Below are positions 26,927 to 35,903 of a stretch of DNA of 64,000 bases, in pieces. Both the position numbers and the translations under genes were made by a program. Positions within the stretch are counted from its first letter, which is position 1; every line of letters starts with the position of its first letter. The DNA comes from Streptomyces spiroverticillatus (lineage in GTDB: Bacteria; Actinomycetota; Actinomycetes; Streptomycetales; Streptomycetaceae), in the NCBI GenBank assembly GCA_014650415.1, contig BMUX01000014.1:1-64000 (forward strand), written 5' to 3'. The notes beneath the pieces were generated by a model, which worked only from the letters and a program-made list of their open reading frames with translations, was not told the DNA's origin and did not search any database.

Positions 26927-27046
26927 CCCGGTGACCCGACCAAGCAAGTGCCCCCCGGAGTACCTCATGTCCCAGCAGCCACGCCCCGTGCGGGCGTCCC
27001 GCACCCATCTCCTCACCCGGCTGGTCCTCCTCGCTTCCTGCCTCCC

Positions 27047-27320
27047 TTATTGGCTCGCCCTGCGCCGCGACGCATGGCGGAACCGGAGAAGCGGTCGATG
27101 AGAGCCTGAGGTTGCAGCAGCCAAGGCGGGTTCGTGCATGCCCCGGCTCCAGGCGTGCAGCTGATTGAGGGGGATCGCGAGCCGGTCGGCGGCCTCGCTG
27201 AGTCTGGTGCTCTGCCCGTCAGTGAAGGCGAGCAGGGCGTCGCACACGGCGGCGTGGGCATCGTGGCGGGCATCTTCGGCGGCGTCTGCTGTGGTGAACC
27301 AGGTGTGAGCGGCCGCCCGG
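27047..27320 (-). pseudogene. Remnant of an unidentified helical protein
   Basis: One open frame reads 'AAHTWFTTADAAEDARHDAH', then 'VCDALLAFTDGQSTRLSEAA' and 'IPLNQLHAWSRGMHEPALAA'. This has strong coding character, but there is no start, and it is joined upstream to IS3 OrfA sequence. It looks like the C-terminal part of a small Streptomyces protein cut by the insertion. Family not recognised. Confidence 0.4.
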
Positions 27321-27329
27321 TGAAGAAGA

Positions 27330-27600
27330 AGACCGCGGCTCTTCGCAGGACCCCGATCGTCTTCACCTGCTCGGTCGCCCGCTTGCGCAGCCGCTCGAGC
27401 TCCTCACGCTCGGCGGTCGTGAGCTCTCCCGGGGCGCTCTCGCCACGGTCGGCCTTGGCCCGGTGGTACCAGACGCGCGAGGACTCCGAGCTGATGCCCA
27501 GCTCCCAGGCGACGGCGGTGACCGTCTTGCCCGACGATCCGACGAGCGCGATCGCGTCCCTTTTGAACTCCGCGGTGCACCGCTTCGTGTACGTGATTCG
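27330..27600 (-). pseudogene. IS3-family OrfA, decayed
   Basis: 'RCTAEFKRDAIALVGSSGKT', 'VTAVAWELGISSESSRVWYH' and 'LTTAEREELERLRKRATEQV' followed by a hydrophobic 'IGVLRRAAVFF' are the OrfA HTH and leucine-zipper blocks. Substitutions at normally fixed positions and loss of OrfB mark it as dead. It belongs to a different IS3 subgroup from the element at 16-17 kb. Confidence 0.65.
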
Positions 27601-27693
27601 CACCTGGCGCCACTTCCTCTGGAACATCAGGTCCCAGTCTCCAGATGTCCACGATCAAGGGGAAGGCTCAATGCCTGCCTTCCCCGCATGCGC

Positions 27694-27748
27694 GAACAAA
27701 GAGATGCTGCGCATCTCGTCGAAACAAAGAGGTGCTGCACATCCCGTC
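27694..27748. repeat. Imperfect tandem repeat of ~28 bp
   Basis: Two adjacent copies (27694-27720 and 27721-27748) differ by three substitutions and one inserted A. Each contains a small palindrome around TGCTGC/GCATC. They sit ~100 bases beyond the stop of the double protease gene, so they may be part of its 3' untranslated region or of the IS junction. Confidence 0.5.
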
Positions 27749-27845
27749 GAACTGACACACCCGTGGGAGGCCCCCTGTGTGAACAGGGCAGTGGCCGCCG
27801 CCGACGAAGCGGTAGCCCTCCGGGTCCTGCCGCTGCGGGCCGTGG

Positions 27846-29447
27846 TTACGGCGTCCCCGTGCCGGTCGCGGTGGTTGACGGCGGCGATGTGGCACTGGTC
27901 AGCGTGCAGCCCGGGCGGGACAGCTTCAGCCGGGAGCCCTCGGTGAGACAGGCGGCGATCTGGTGGACCTGCTGGCCGTAGCCGCGGCCCTTCACGGCGG
28001 TCACGGATCCGTTCCGGTCGACCTCGCAGGGGTTGTTGTTGGTGCACTGCTCGCCATCGCGATTGTGGGTGTTGTTGATGCCCACGACCGTGTTCAGGTC
28101 GGGTGCCAGCAGTGCGGTTCCGGAGTAGCCGGGCCTGCTGACGCAGGTGTCGCCGGTGGCGTAGCGCACCGCTCGGTCCTGCTGGTGGCCGTCCTCCCGC
28201 AGGTGCGGCACCACGGTCTCCACCGTGCACGACGGACGGTGGAAGCCGTGGGCCATGGTCAACCGGTCCCCCTTGCGCATCGGGGTGGTGGACAGCCGGA
28301 AGACCTTCGCGCCCTCCGCGGCCAGCTGGGCGTAGGTCTTGTCCAGCCTGTACAGCGCGATGTCGGTACCCGTCATCGTCGCGTACACCAGCCGGGTCGC
28401 GCGGGCACTGGTCTGGGGGTAGCCGGCGGTGTCGGCGATGGTGACCGGCTTCTTCAGATCGGCGGGCCGGTCCACCAGGGCCCTCCCCGGTGCGGGACGA
28501 CCGCTCGGCACGCAGTGCCCGTTGGTCAGCACCAGCGCCGGGTCCTGGGGGCGCGCGGTGGGGGTGCGCACCACGGAACCCATGCAGTCGCCCACCTTGG
28601 CCGCGCCCTCCACGTTCGGGACCGGGTCGAGCGGCGGCACGTCGGTTCCGCTCACGATGCCGTTGATCCAGGCGGAGTTCTTCGTGACATCGACGTACAG
28701 ACCGGGAAAGTTGACGCCCTTGGCGCTGGCACCGGTGACCACTCCCGACAGTTCCCACTCGCTGCCCGCGCGCACCAGGGCGGGGCCTCCGGAGTCCGTC
28801 GTCCCCGGCCCGACGGGAGGAGTGATGCGGCCGATGCACAAGGTCGAAGCCGACCCGGCGTCGCCCTCGTTCCAGCACTCGCTGTCCGGCACGACCTCGG
28901 TTTCGGCTTCGCGCAGCCTGTTGGAAAAGCACGTGGTGTCGTTGAAGTCGTCGCAGTCCTCGGAGGACGGGCCCCAACCGAGGATGCGGACGGGCGTCTT
29001 CACGGCGGGCGTGCTGCCGGCCACCCGAACGGGCTTGGCCTGCACCGGATTGCGCAGGTGCAGCAACGCGATGTCCTCGCCCGGGGGGTCGTACGTGGTG
29101 TGACGGCGGTAGAACCTGTCGACCTCGGCGACTTCGCCGCCGTTGGTGACGTCCAACGACCCGACGCGCACCTTCCAACCGCGGGGAACGCCCGCCTTCG
29201 CGCCCGTCGGGGAGTTGGCGCAGTGCCCTGCGGTCACCGCCCACTGCGGAGCGATGAGCACGGCCCCGCACCGGTGTCCGTCCGCGCGGGGAGCGTCGTA
29301 CTGAAGCGAGACCATGAACGAATACGGCTGGGGGGATGCGATGCCGCCCACGATGGCCTGCGCCGGCGAGGCGGTGACCATGGTCGTGATCGCCACTGCC
29401 CCGGTGGTCAGGACGGCTGTCGTTCTTCTGCTCATCCACGTGCGCAT
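27846..29447 (-). CDS. Exported protein with two serine protease domains
   Basis: 533 residues. The signal peptide (residues 1-31, ending SPAQA) is followed directly by IVGG, so signal cleavage alone would make the free Ile-Val N-terminus of an active trypsin-like enzyme. Domain 1 (32-~265) has the S1 triad: His75 (VTAGHC), Asp125 (EDIALL), Ser219 (TTDSGGP, where the usual Gly before Asp is Thr). Domain 2 (~285-520) has a second triad: His311 (LVLTNGHC), Asp362 (GTDIALYRL), Ser442 (RPGYSGTALL), of V8/glutamyl-endopeptidase style. A Ser/Thr-rich tail ends the protein. It acts outside the cell. ATG 29447 is the most upstream of two closely spaced starts (MRTWM). Confidence 0.9.
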   Translation of the reverse strand: MRTWMSRRTTAVLTTGAVAITTMVTASPAQAIVGGIASPQPYSFMVSLQYDAPRADGHRCGAVLIAPQWAVTAGHCANSPTGAKAGVPRGWKVRVGSLDVTNGGEVAEVDRFYRRHTTYDPPGEDIALLHLRNPVQAKPVRVAGSTPAVKTPVRILGWGPSSEDCDDFNDTTCFSNRLREAETEVVPDSECWNEGDAGSASTLCIGRITPPVGPGTTDSGGPALVRAGSEWELSGVVTGASAKGVNFPGLYVDVTKNSAWINGIVSGTDVPPLDPVPNVEGAAKVGDCMGSVVRTPTARPQDPALVLTNGHCVPSGRPAPGRALVDRPADLKKPVTIADTAGYPQTSARATRLVYATMTGTDIALYRLDKTYAQLAAEGAKVFRLSTTPMRKGDRLTMAHGFHRPSCTVETVVPHLREDGHQQDRAVRYATGDTCVSRPGYSGTALLAPDLNTVVGINNTHNRDGEQCTNNNPCEVDRNGSVTAVKGRGYGQQVHQIAACLTEGSRLKLSRPGCTLTSATSPPSTTATGTGTP

Positions 29448-29740
29448 GTGTGAACTCCCGTTCGTTCTCCGCCGGGCATGAAGCCGGGCGGGCGTCTACG
29501 GAGGAACGGCATCGGGCCGTCCCGCGTGCACACGATCTTGAACTCGGGGGGCTTCCGCTTGATCTCGCCCGTGTGTCAGGCACACCACAGCAACCGCTCG
29601 GATGTGTTTCAGTGCAGGCGCACAGAAGTCATGGCAGAAGTCCACGAGGCGGTGGGTTCCCGACCGGCAGGCTCTGTGCGGGATCCTGTTCGTCCTGCGG
29701 ACCGGCAGGGAGAGGCCGGTTGGGCGGGGTGGGGCCCAGT

Positions 29741-31165
29741 TCACAGGGATCTGGAAGCCGTTGTCCTCACCGGCCCTGATCGGGGCCTCCAGCGGTTCGC
29801 GAGCCGTGTCAGGGCATTGCCGATGAGGTTGCCCGCGACGACGCCGACGCCGATGGCCGCGGTGGAGAGCAGTGCGAGCAGCGCGGCCGTTCCGGCTCCG
29901 TCGCGCCCCACGGAGAGCTGGGTCAGGCTCTCGTACACCTGGAGGCTGGGCAGCAGGGCTCCGGCGGCTCCCGGGACGATCACGGCCGCGGACGGCACCC
30001 GGAGCGCCGGGCTGAAGACCGCCGCAGCCACACCAAGTGCCGTCGCCGCGCAGAACACCGCGAAGGCCGGTACGTGTACGACTTGGGCCATGGCCATGTT
30101 CACCGTGCCGCCGAGCACTCCCGCGGCGAGGGCCACCGGCAGCAGCCGCCGCGTACCGCCCATGGAGACGCAGTTGCCCAGGGCTCCGATCGCCGAGACG
30201 AGGAGTCCGGCCCAGACGGGCAGTGCGGCGTGGTCGATGCGTGGTGCGTACAGGTCCGCCGTCGCCTCGTCGACGAGCACCGCGACGGTGACCACTCCGG
30301 CGGCCATGCCGGCGAGGGCGGTGGTCACGTTGACCGCACGGGTGGCCGCCATCAGGGAATAGCCCGTGATGCCGTCCTGCGGCAGCGCCATGAGGGGCAC
30401 GATCGGCAGCAGCACCACCAGGTTCGCCGCGAGCACGGCCGTGCTGTACGGGTTGATGAGGCCGGTTTGGAACAGGACGATTCCCAGGCCCACGGCCACG
30501 GCCGCCTGGGTGGCGATGACGAAGAAGAACGGCACCGCGTACCGGAGCAGCAGCCACCCCGTCCGGTCGCACGCCGTCAGTACGGCCACCGCCGTGAGAG
30601 CTGCCCCTACCGAGCCGCCCACCTGGAGGGTCACCGATGCCGCGAGGACTCCGCCGCCTGCCGTGCGCGCCCACCAGGGCCAGAACGGCGGGGTGGCCTG
30701 GATGCGGCGCAGCGCGTCGGCGGCCCGCCGCACGTCGAGATGGCCCGCGACCACGTGGTTCACCAGCCGGTGGAGTGCCGCCATACGTCGCAGATCGCGG
30801 GGATCGGCCCCCGTCCGCGTCACGCGCATCATCGATGCCGGGGCCGCGCGCGGCGGAGCGTACTGGAGGTGGATGGTGCGGGCGGTGATGTCGATCTCCA
30901 GGTGGTTGAGACCCAGCTGCGTCGAGACCGCGATCACGGAGGACTCGATGGCATGCGTGTCGAACCCGCACAGGAAGAGTTCCTGGCCGAGCCGGAGGGC
31001 GAAATCCATGACCCGACGGGCGTCGCGCGCGGACAGAGTGCCGGGGCTGATGTCCACCGAGCCGTCGAAGGCCGTGTGCTTCAGCCGGTCGAGGACTTCG
31101 CGCCCCTCACGGTCGTCCTGTTTTCTGCGCGCCTTGCCCTCGTCGCGCTCCGCTCCGTCGTCCAT
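29741..31165 (-). CDS. ThrE-family threonine/serine exporter
   Basis: 474 residues from ATG 31165 behind GAGGGG. Residues ~45-190 are the soluble ThrE/DUF1212 half ('FALRLGQELFLCGFDTHAIE', 'IDITARTIHLQY', 'RLVNHVVAGHLDVRRAADAL'). It is followed by ten hydrophobic segments in two groups of five, the second group corresponding to the DUF3815/ThrE_2 half; in this family both halves are often fused, as here. The likely role is export of small amino acids across the membrane. The acidic/basic N-terminal ~35 residues are cytosolic. The 293 bases upstream of the protease gene hold nothing. Confidence 0.85.
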   Translation of the reverse strand: MDDGAERDEGKARRKQDDREGREVLDRLKHTAFDGSVDISPGTLSARDARRVMDFALRLGQELFLCGFDTHAIESSVIAVSTQLGLNHLEIDITARTIHLQYAPPRAAPASMMRVTRTGADPRDLRRMAALHRLVNHVVAGHLDVRRAADALRRIQATPPFWPWWARTAGGGVLAASVTLQVGGSVGAALTAVAVLTACDRTGWLLLRYAVPFFFVIATQAAVAVGLGIVLFQTGLINPYSTAVLAANLVVLLPIVPLMALPQDGITGYSLMAATRAVNVTTALAGMAAGVVTVAVLVDEATADLYAPRIDHAALPVWAGLLVSAIGALGNCVSMGGTRRLLPVALAAGVLGGTVNMAMAQVVHVPAFAVFCAATALGVAAAVFSPALRVPSAAVIVPGAAGALLPSLQVYESLTQLSVGRDGAGTAALLALLSTAAIGVGVVAGNLIGNALTRLANRWRPRSGPVRTTASRSL

Positions 31166-31303
31166 GAGCCCCTCGCTGTTCGGCGAACTACCGAAAGAGT
31201 CACGCGTGGGAGCCGACGGGTGGCGCAGCAACGCCTGCGGCTTGGTGGTGCCGTCGGTGGTTCACCCGTTCGGTCCCGCACCCGGGCGCGGGACCGGTGG
31301 TCG

Positions 31304-31777
31304 CTACGGGGCTGGGACGGACACCTGCGGGAGCAGGCGTTCGAAGCAGAGGGAGTCGGGGACCTTCTCGTACGCGCCGAAGTTGGGGATCCGCCGGTAG
31401 CCGGAGCGCGTGTAGAAGCGGACGGCGTCCGGTTGCGCGGGGCCGGTCTCCAGGCGCAGCCGGGACCAGCCCCGGGCCTGCGCCCACTGCTCCAGCGCCG
31501 CCAGGACGGCGGCCGCCACACCGGTGCCGCGCCGGTCGGGGACCACGTACATCCGCTTGACCTCGCCCGACTCCGCGTCCAGGGCGCGCAGTCCGCCGCA
31601 GCCGACGGCGGTCCCGTCGGCCGCCCGGGCCACCACGAACACCGCGATGTCGGCGGCCGTCGGCGCGCTGCCGGACTCGCTGTCGGGGGTGCCGTACCGC
31701 TCGGCCATCTCCGCGCGCTGCCGGGCACGCAGGGCGACGGCGTCGGGCTGGTCCCAGGCGACGGATTCGATGTACAT
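31304..31777 (-). CDS. GNAT-family N-acetyltransferase
   Basis: 157 residues from ATG 31777. The GNAT core is complete: 'EVKRMYVVPDRRGTGVAAAV' with the R-x-x-G-x-G/A acetyl-CoA loop, 'LRLETGPAQPDAVRFYTRSG' and the final 'NFGAYEKVPDSLCFER'. The family acetylates small amines or antibiotics; the substrate cannot be read. Divergent from a weakly supported ORF at 31836. Confidence 0.85.
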   Translation of the reverse strand: MYIESVAWDQPDAVALRARQRAEMAERYGTPDSESGSAPTAADIAVFVVARAADGTAVGCGGLRALDAESGEVKRMYVVPDRRGTGVAAAVLAALEQWAQARGWSRLRLETGPAQPDAVRFYTRSGYRRIPNFGAYEKVPDSLCFERLLPQVSVPAP

Positions 31778-31835
31778 GCGGCGATGGTGCCTGAGGAGTG
31801 TTGCGGGTACGTGAACGGGGCACTGCGGGTGCACG

Positions 31836-32210
31836 ATGGGGTACTTCGCGGGGCGGCGGTGCGTCGTCCGCCGGTACGCCGCGGACCTCTCAGCGGAAGG
31901 GGTGTACCCCTGGTTGGTGTGGAAGGGCGCGCGGCCTCCCGGTCCCGAGGTCGTACGGCACGGCTGGCGGGACATGCGCATGCCGGCCGGTGCCCCGCTC
32001 GACGCGGTGCGGGCAGCCTGCGACGCACTGCGTGACGTCGACGGGTTCGTGAGCATGCCGGTCAGTGCACCGGACGACGCCGGATCGGTGCCTCCCGGCG
32101 ACCGGGTCGCGGCGGCCCGGGTGCTGCGGTGCCCGGCGGGGCGCCGCACGCCCTGCACGGCACCCTCTTCGCCCGGTCCTTCCGGACGCTGCGGCCGGGG
32201 GCGGCCGTAG
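31836..32210 (+). CDS. Hypothetical protein, weakly supported
   Basis: The first ~75 residues ('YFAGRRCVVRRYAADLSAEG', 'WLVWKGARPPGPEVVRHGWR', 'PLDAVRAACDALRDVDGF') have good coding composition. The last ~35 turn into Pro/Cys/Arg-rich noise, suggesting a truncated or frameshifted gene. No ribosome binding site of note and no family. Confidence 0.35.
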   Translation: MGYFAGRRCVVRRYAADLSAEGVYPWLVWKGARPPGPEVVRHGWRDMRMPAGAPLDAVRAACDALRDVDGFVSMPVSAPDDAGSVPPGDRVAAARVLRCPAGRRTPCTAPSSPGPSGRCGRGRP

Positions 32211-32870
32211 GGGCCGGGCCCGTTGGTGAGGGTGCCGGTGCCGTGGCCCTGGGTGCAGCGAAGGGGGCGGGCACCTGAACCGGGGGTGCGGGTGGTGCTC
32301 CATCGATCGGTACAGGAACTGCGGGGTCGTGCCCCGCTCGGCTGACGCGCCACCAGGTGGCGGGAGCCCTTCGGGGCGGCCGCGGCCACTGTCCGCTCCT
32401 GGGTGAATCGACGGCGTGAGCGCGGTCGCCGCGGGCGTCTTCGTCCGGGCCGTGAACGACCTGCTCGGCCCTGTCGCCGGAGGATCCGAGGCGGCCGACG
32501 GGTAGGCCCTCGTCACCACTCGTACCGCCGAGCGCGAGGCCCCGCGAACTGCGTCGCGCTGCTGGCCCCGTCGGTCCTGGAGCGCCGGCGGCTGCCCCGG
32601 CACGGCATCACCGTCACGGCCTACGGCGCCGCCGTCGCGGACCGGCCGGGCCTCTGCCCGTACGGCGACCAGGACGGCAACACACGCGGACGTACGTCGA
32701 CACGAGCGGCCGCCTGAGCATCGAGGAGGGACACCGACGGCGACGGGCGAATCAGTCCCGCCGCGTGGATCCCGGCCGGGATCGGGGCGGTTTCCGCCAG
32801 AGTGCGTCGAGCCTCTACCTTGAACTCCGACAGAGAGCTCAAGTCGGCTTGCAGGCAAGGGAGTTGGACT
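32211..32870. other. Gene-poor stretch
   Basis: No complete gene. Short coding-like pieces appear near 32410-32500 ('VSAVAAGVFVRAVNDLLG') and 32640-32710, but stops and frame changes interrupt them; they look like debris. The ribosome binding site of the next gene (AAGGGAG) is at its right end. Confidence 0.4.
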
Positions 32871-34397
32871 GTGGTGACAGATCCGGCGGACACCGATTCC
32901 GTCAGCGGTCGCGGATTCGGGGACTACTACCAGGTGCACGCAGGGCCACTCGTCGCCCTCTCGCTGCTGCGGGGCACGGACCTCGTGGAGGCGGCACGGC
33001 TGGCTCAGGACGCCATGACGGCGGCCCACCGGTGGCTGGACCTGCTGGACGGGAACACGGCCGGGACCGTGCAGAAGGCCTCGACCCCCGTGGTGACCGC
33101 GCAGGCGCTGCGGTCCTGGACGTGCCGGATGACCCTCGGTGGCGGATGCGGGATGCTCCGCCCGGCGGACGGGACGGTGCCCGCCCTCCTGGGGAAGGGC
33201 AGCACGGACGTCCTGGTGCAGGCCCGTCTCGTGATGGCGCTCGCCCCGCTGGGAGAGCTGAACGAGCGCCACCTCTCCGTCGTTGCCTTTCGGCTTGCGG
33301 GCTGTGCGCCGGGGGCGATCGGGTACGAGTTGGGCCTGTCGATGCCGAAGGTGCACCGCACCCTGCGCCACGTCGACAGGCTTCTCGCAGCGGCAGCGGG
33401 CGTGCGGCAGGCCGGGAGGCCCGAAGCGGCGAGTCGGGCCGCGGGGGCAGAGGAGGAGGACGTCAGGCTCGCGGAGCTGCTGGGCGAGTTGACGGCCGCG
33501 CTGGATCCCGTACTCGACCTGGGGGCCGGGCTGAACGAGGTGTGTGGCTCAACAACAGGTAACGCGGTGTGCGGCTCACCGCGTACGGAAGAAGCCCCCG
33601 CTCGCCGTGCCCCTGTGGCACGGCTGTGGAGCTTCGGCTCTTCGCTCCCCGTGCCGCCTTTCGGCGTACCGGTGCTGCACTCGTTCGCCGAGCCCGTGCC
33701 GTCCGGGGTACGGGCGTACGCGACCGGGCTCGCCCAGTGCGACGCGCAGGTCCGCGAGGCCGCCCGCCACCGGTTTCCCACGGCCGAGTTGGCGGCCGTG
33801 CGGCTCGGAGCAGCGCTCGCCCTCCAGGTCGAGCGGTTCCGGCGGGAGGCCGAGAGGTCCGGGACGCGAGCGACCCGGGACGAGTTCCCGAGGGAGGACG
33901 CCCGGGCGTTCGCGGTCGCACTGGCGCAGGACGCCGCGCTCGCCGCGCCGACGTTCGACGCGGTGAAGGATGCGGGCCTGGACGTCCCGCGCCGCGTCGG
34001 GTTCCTGGCCGCGGGCCTCGCCCATGACGACCCCTGGACGAACGAGGTCTCCTACGACGGGATCGAAGCCTCCCGTGCCCTGGCCGAGTTCCGGCGCGCG
34101 GCGGTGCGGGCGGCGCTGCTCGCGGTGCGCCGGCCCGGCACGGCCGCCTCCGATCGGCCGGCCGGCTCCGATCAGCCGGCCGGCTCGCTCACCGGGGCCC
34201 TCACGCAGTCTCTGAGTGACACCCACCGGATGATCCACCAGCTCGACGAACTGAACCAGGACCTCTCGCGGGCCGAGTCGACGCTGCCGGACGGCTACTA
34301 CGTCGACATGACCCGGGACTTCGACCTCCACGAGAGCTTCCACGCGGACCTGGTCCTCGGTGTCGCCGCCGTCCGGGACGCCCTGTCACAGCCCTGA
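32871..34397 (+). CDS. Hypothetical protein with a possible sigma-like HTH, 508 aa
   Basis: GTG 32871 (a second GTG follows at once) lies behind AAGGGAG. Residues ~115-165 read 'ELNERHLSVVAFRLAGCAPG' and 'GYELGLSMPKVHRTLRHVDRLL', a helix-turn-helix arrangement like sigma region 4 or LuxR output domains. The N-terminal ~100 residues and the C-terminal ~330 residues are helical and Ala-rich, with 'FAVALAQDAALAAPTF' and a final 'SDTHRMIHQLDELNQDLSRA' helix. There is no signal peptide or membrane segment. The family is not recognised; a regulator is plausible. Confidence 0.6.
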   Translation: MVTDPADTDSVSGRGFGDYYQVHAGPLVALSLLRGTDLVEAARLAQDAMTAAHRWLDLLDGNTAGTVQKASTPVVTAQALRSWTCRMTLGGGCGMLRPADGTVPALLGKGSTDVLVQARLVMALAPLGELNERHLSVVAFRLAGCAPGAIGYELGLSMPKVHRTLRHVDRLLAAAAGVRQAGRPEAASRAAGAEEEDVRLAELLGELTAALDPVLDLGAGLNEVCGSTTGNAVCGSPRTEEAPARRAPVARLWSFGSSLPVPPFGVPVLHSFAEPVPSGVRAYATGLAQCDAQVREAARHRFPTAELAAVRLGAALALQVERFRREAERSGTRATRDEFPREDARAFAVALAQDAALAAPTFDAVKDAGLDVPRRVGFLAAGLAHDDPWTNEVSYDGIEASRALAEFRRAAVRAALLAVRRPGTAASDRPAGSDQPAGSLTGALTQSLSDTHRMIHQLDELNQDLSRAESTLPDGYYVDMTRDFDLHESFHADLVLGVAAVRDALSQP

Positions 34398-34406
34398 GAC
34401 CAGGGA

Positions 34407-34535
34407 CTACTTCCGGCCCCTCACCTTGTGGATCACAAAGATCACGGCCGCCACGACAAGGACCAAGAACAGGAAGAGGTTCAGAAAGGCCGTGACCAGC
34501 CTCCCCGTCCCCTGGGAACCCTCCGCTGCCGTCAT
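34407..34535 (-). CDS. Small single-span membrane protein, 42 aa
   Basis: The product begins MTAAEGSQGTGRLVTAFLNL, continues as one hydrophobic helix (FLFLVLVVAAVIFVI) and ends HKVRGRK, a positive-inside C-terminus. The AGGGG ahead of ATG 34535 is ~14 bases away, further than ideal. Convergent with the HTH-like gene, ending ten bases from its stop. Confidence 0.45.
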   Translation of the reverse strand: MTAAEGSQGTGRLVTAFLNLFLFLVLVVAAVIFVIHKVRGRK

Positions 34536-34638
34536 GGCACTGCGAATACCCCTGCGCCCACGGCCGAACCCTGAGAGGTCCTGACGTTCAGAGCGGCGCT
34601 GACGACCAGCGCCTCCGTCCGGGAACCGGTGCGTGGTC

Positions 34639-35154
34639 TCACCGTGCCACGCGTTCACGCCCCTCTGCCCTGGGGCCGGGGATGCCGTGCTCCTGCGCCG
34701 CCGCCCATTGGCTCTTCCCTGTCGCGTACCACGACCCTCCCTCCCGCTGCTCGGCCAGGCCGTAGCGATAGAGGCCTTCCAGGTGCTTGGTGACGGTGCG
34801 GGCCTGGTAGCCGACCGTCTCGCAGAGTTCCTCGACCGTCGCGCCTCGTTGCCCGACCGTCTCCAGTCGGGTCCATGTGCGGTGTGCGTGGTGGCCCAGC
34901 CCGCCGTTGCGCACCGTACCGAAGACCGGTCCGGCTTCTTCGACGGATGCGGAGGTCGGCCGCACCCCGGCGGCGACAGCAGGTCGCGGTGCCTTCTTGT
35001 AGCCCAGCTTCGCGAGGACGCGCTGCACGTCGGGCACATCACGGGACGACTCCCGCACGGGGGCCGGGGTTCCACGGTGCCTCGCCCCGGAAGCCACAGG
35101 GCGAGGCGTCCGGTTCACGGTGCGGTGCTTGCGGCCCTTTTTCTTGTTGCTCAT
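34639..35154 (-). CDS. Winged-helix DNA-binding protein, 171 aa
   Basis: ATG 35154 lies behind GAGGGAACTC. The N-terminal ~35 residues are very basic (MSNKKKGRKHRTVNRTPRPV...). A short 'VPDVQRVLAKLGYKKAP' segment follows. Residues ~95-150 carry a winged helix: 'GATVEELCETVGYQARTVTK', then HLEGLYRYGLAEQREGGSWYATG (in part), typical of MarR/ArsR-like recognition. Its partner and target are unknown. It is divergent from the gene at 35355. Confidence 0.65.
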   Translation of the reverse strand: MSNKKKGRKHRTVNRTPRPVASGARHRGTPAPVRESSRDVPDVQRVLAKLGYKKAPRPAVAAGVRPTSASVEEAGPVFGTVRNGGLGHHAHRTWTRLETVGQRGATVEELCETVGYQARTVTKHLEGLYRYGLAEQREGGSWYATGKSQWAAAQEHGIPGPRAEGRERVAR

Positions 35155-35354
35155 GAGTTCCCTCGTCATTGCCCGAACAGATACACGACTCAACGACGCA
35201 AAGGCCATAAAGGCTCGCTGCACGGCGCAATCGGACGAGGCTGTCGTGTTCCGGCCGACGGCATCGGGGCCGGCATTCCCCACACCAGTGGTCCGACCGC
35301 GGGCTACGGTACGGATGGGCTCACTGCCCGTTGCTCTTGGGTGAGGAGATACAT

Positions 35355-35903
35355 GTGCCGTCAGCATGGGACCCGGCAGACGCGCCAGTCGGCGACGTGG
35401 GAGCAGCGCTGCTCATGGTCGACGCGCGGATCAAGCAAATTCACGAGTCCGGCACGGCGGACGAAGGCGCTGCCGAATCCCGGGAACTGACCCGGCTCTT
35501 CGCTGCATCGGCGGGCGCCGACGGCCTGCAGGACCTGCTCGACGGCACCTGCACCCTGATCTACATGTTCATGCAGTGGCTGCACCGGACACACGCACAG
35601 GGCGACAAGGACGTCATCGAGTACGTCGTCCCCCACCTGGTGGCCACGCTGCGCATGATGCCCAGGTCCGTGCCACCGCAGACCATCCCCACGATGGCCG
35701 CCCTGGTCATCGCGGCGGGCACGGGCCTGAGCCCGAACGGATGGCGCAGCCAGTACGGCGACTGGACACCCGAGGAGATGCAGGCACTCGAAGTCACCGC
35801 GTTCCTGATCGCCGAACACATCAACCGCATCGCCGACGACCACGGCTACGCCGTACGGCTCGTTGCCGACGCACTGGACCAGGCCGAGACCGACACGGAC
35901 TGA
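35355..35903 (+). CDS. Hypothetical protein, 182 aa
   Basis: GTG 35355 follows GAGGAG with six-base spacing and is preferred to the ATG two bases before it, which is out of frame. The protein is helical and acidic ('GADGLQDLLDGTCTLIYMFM', 'TIPTMAALVIAAGTGLSPNG', 'LEVTAFLIAEHINRIADDHG'). Its mild hydrophobic stretches are too polar to be membrane spans. No family recognised. Short proteins of this kind often sit beside regulators in Streptomyces. Confidence 0.6.
   Translation: MPSAWDPADAPVGDVGAALLMVDARIKQIHESGTADEGAAESRELTRLFAASAGADGLQDLLDGTCTLIYMFMQWLHRTHAQGDKDVIEYVVPHLVATLRMMPRSVPPQTIPTMAALVIAAGTGLSPNGWRSQYGDWTPEEMQALEVTAFLIAEHINRIADDHGYAVRLVADALDQAETDTD

Noticed and set aside
26967..27101. 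44-codon ORF with a hydrophobic segment
   Set aside because: It runs into the remnant region, and nothing beyond one short hydrophobic stretch supports it.
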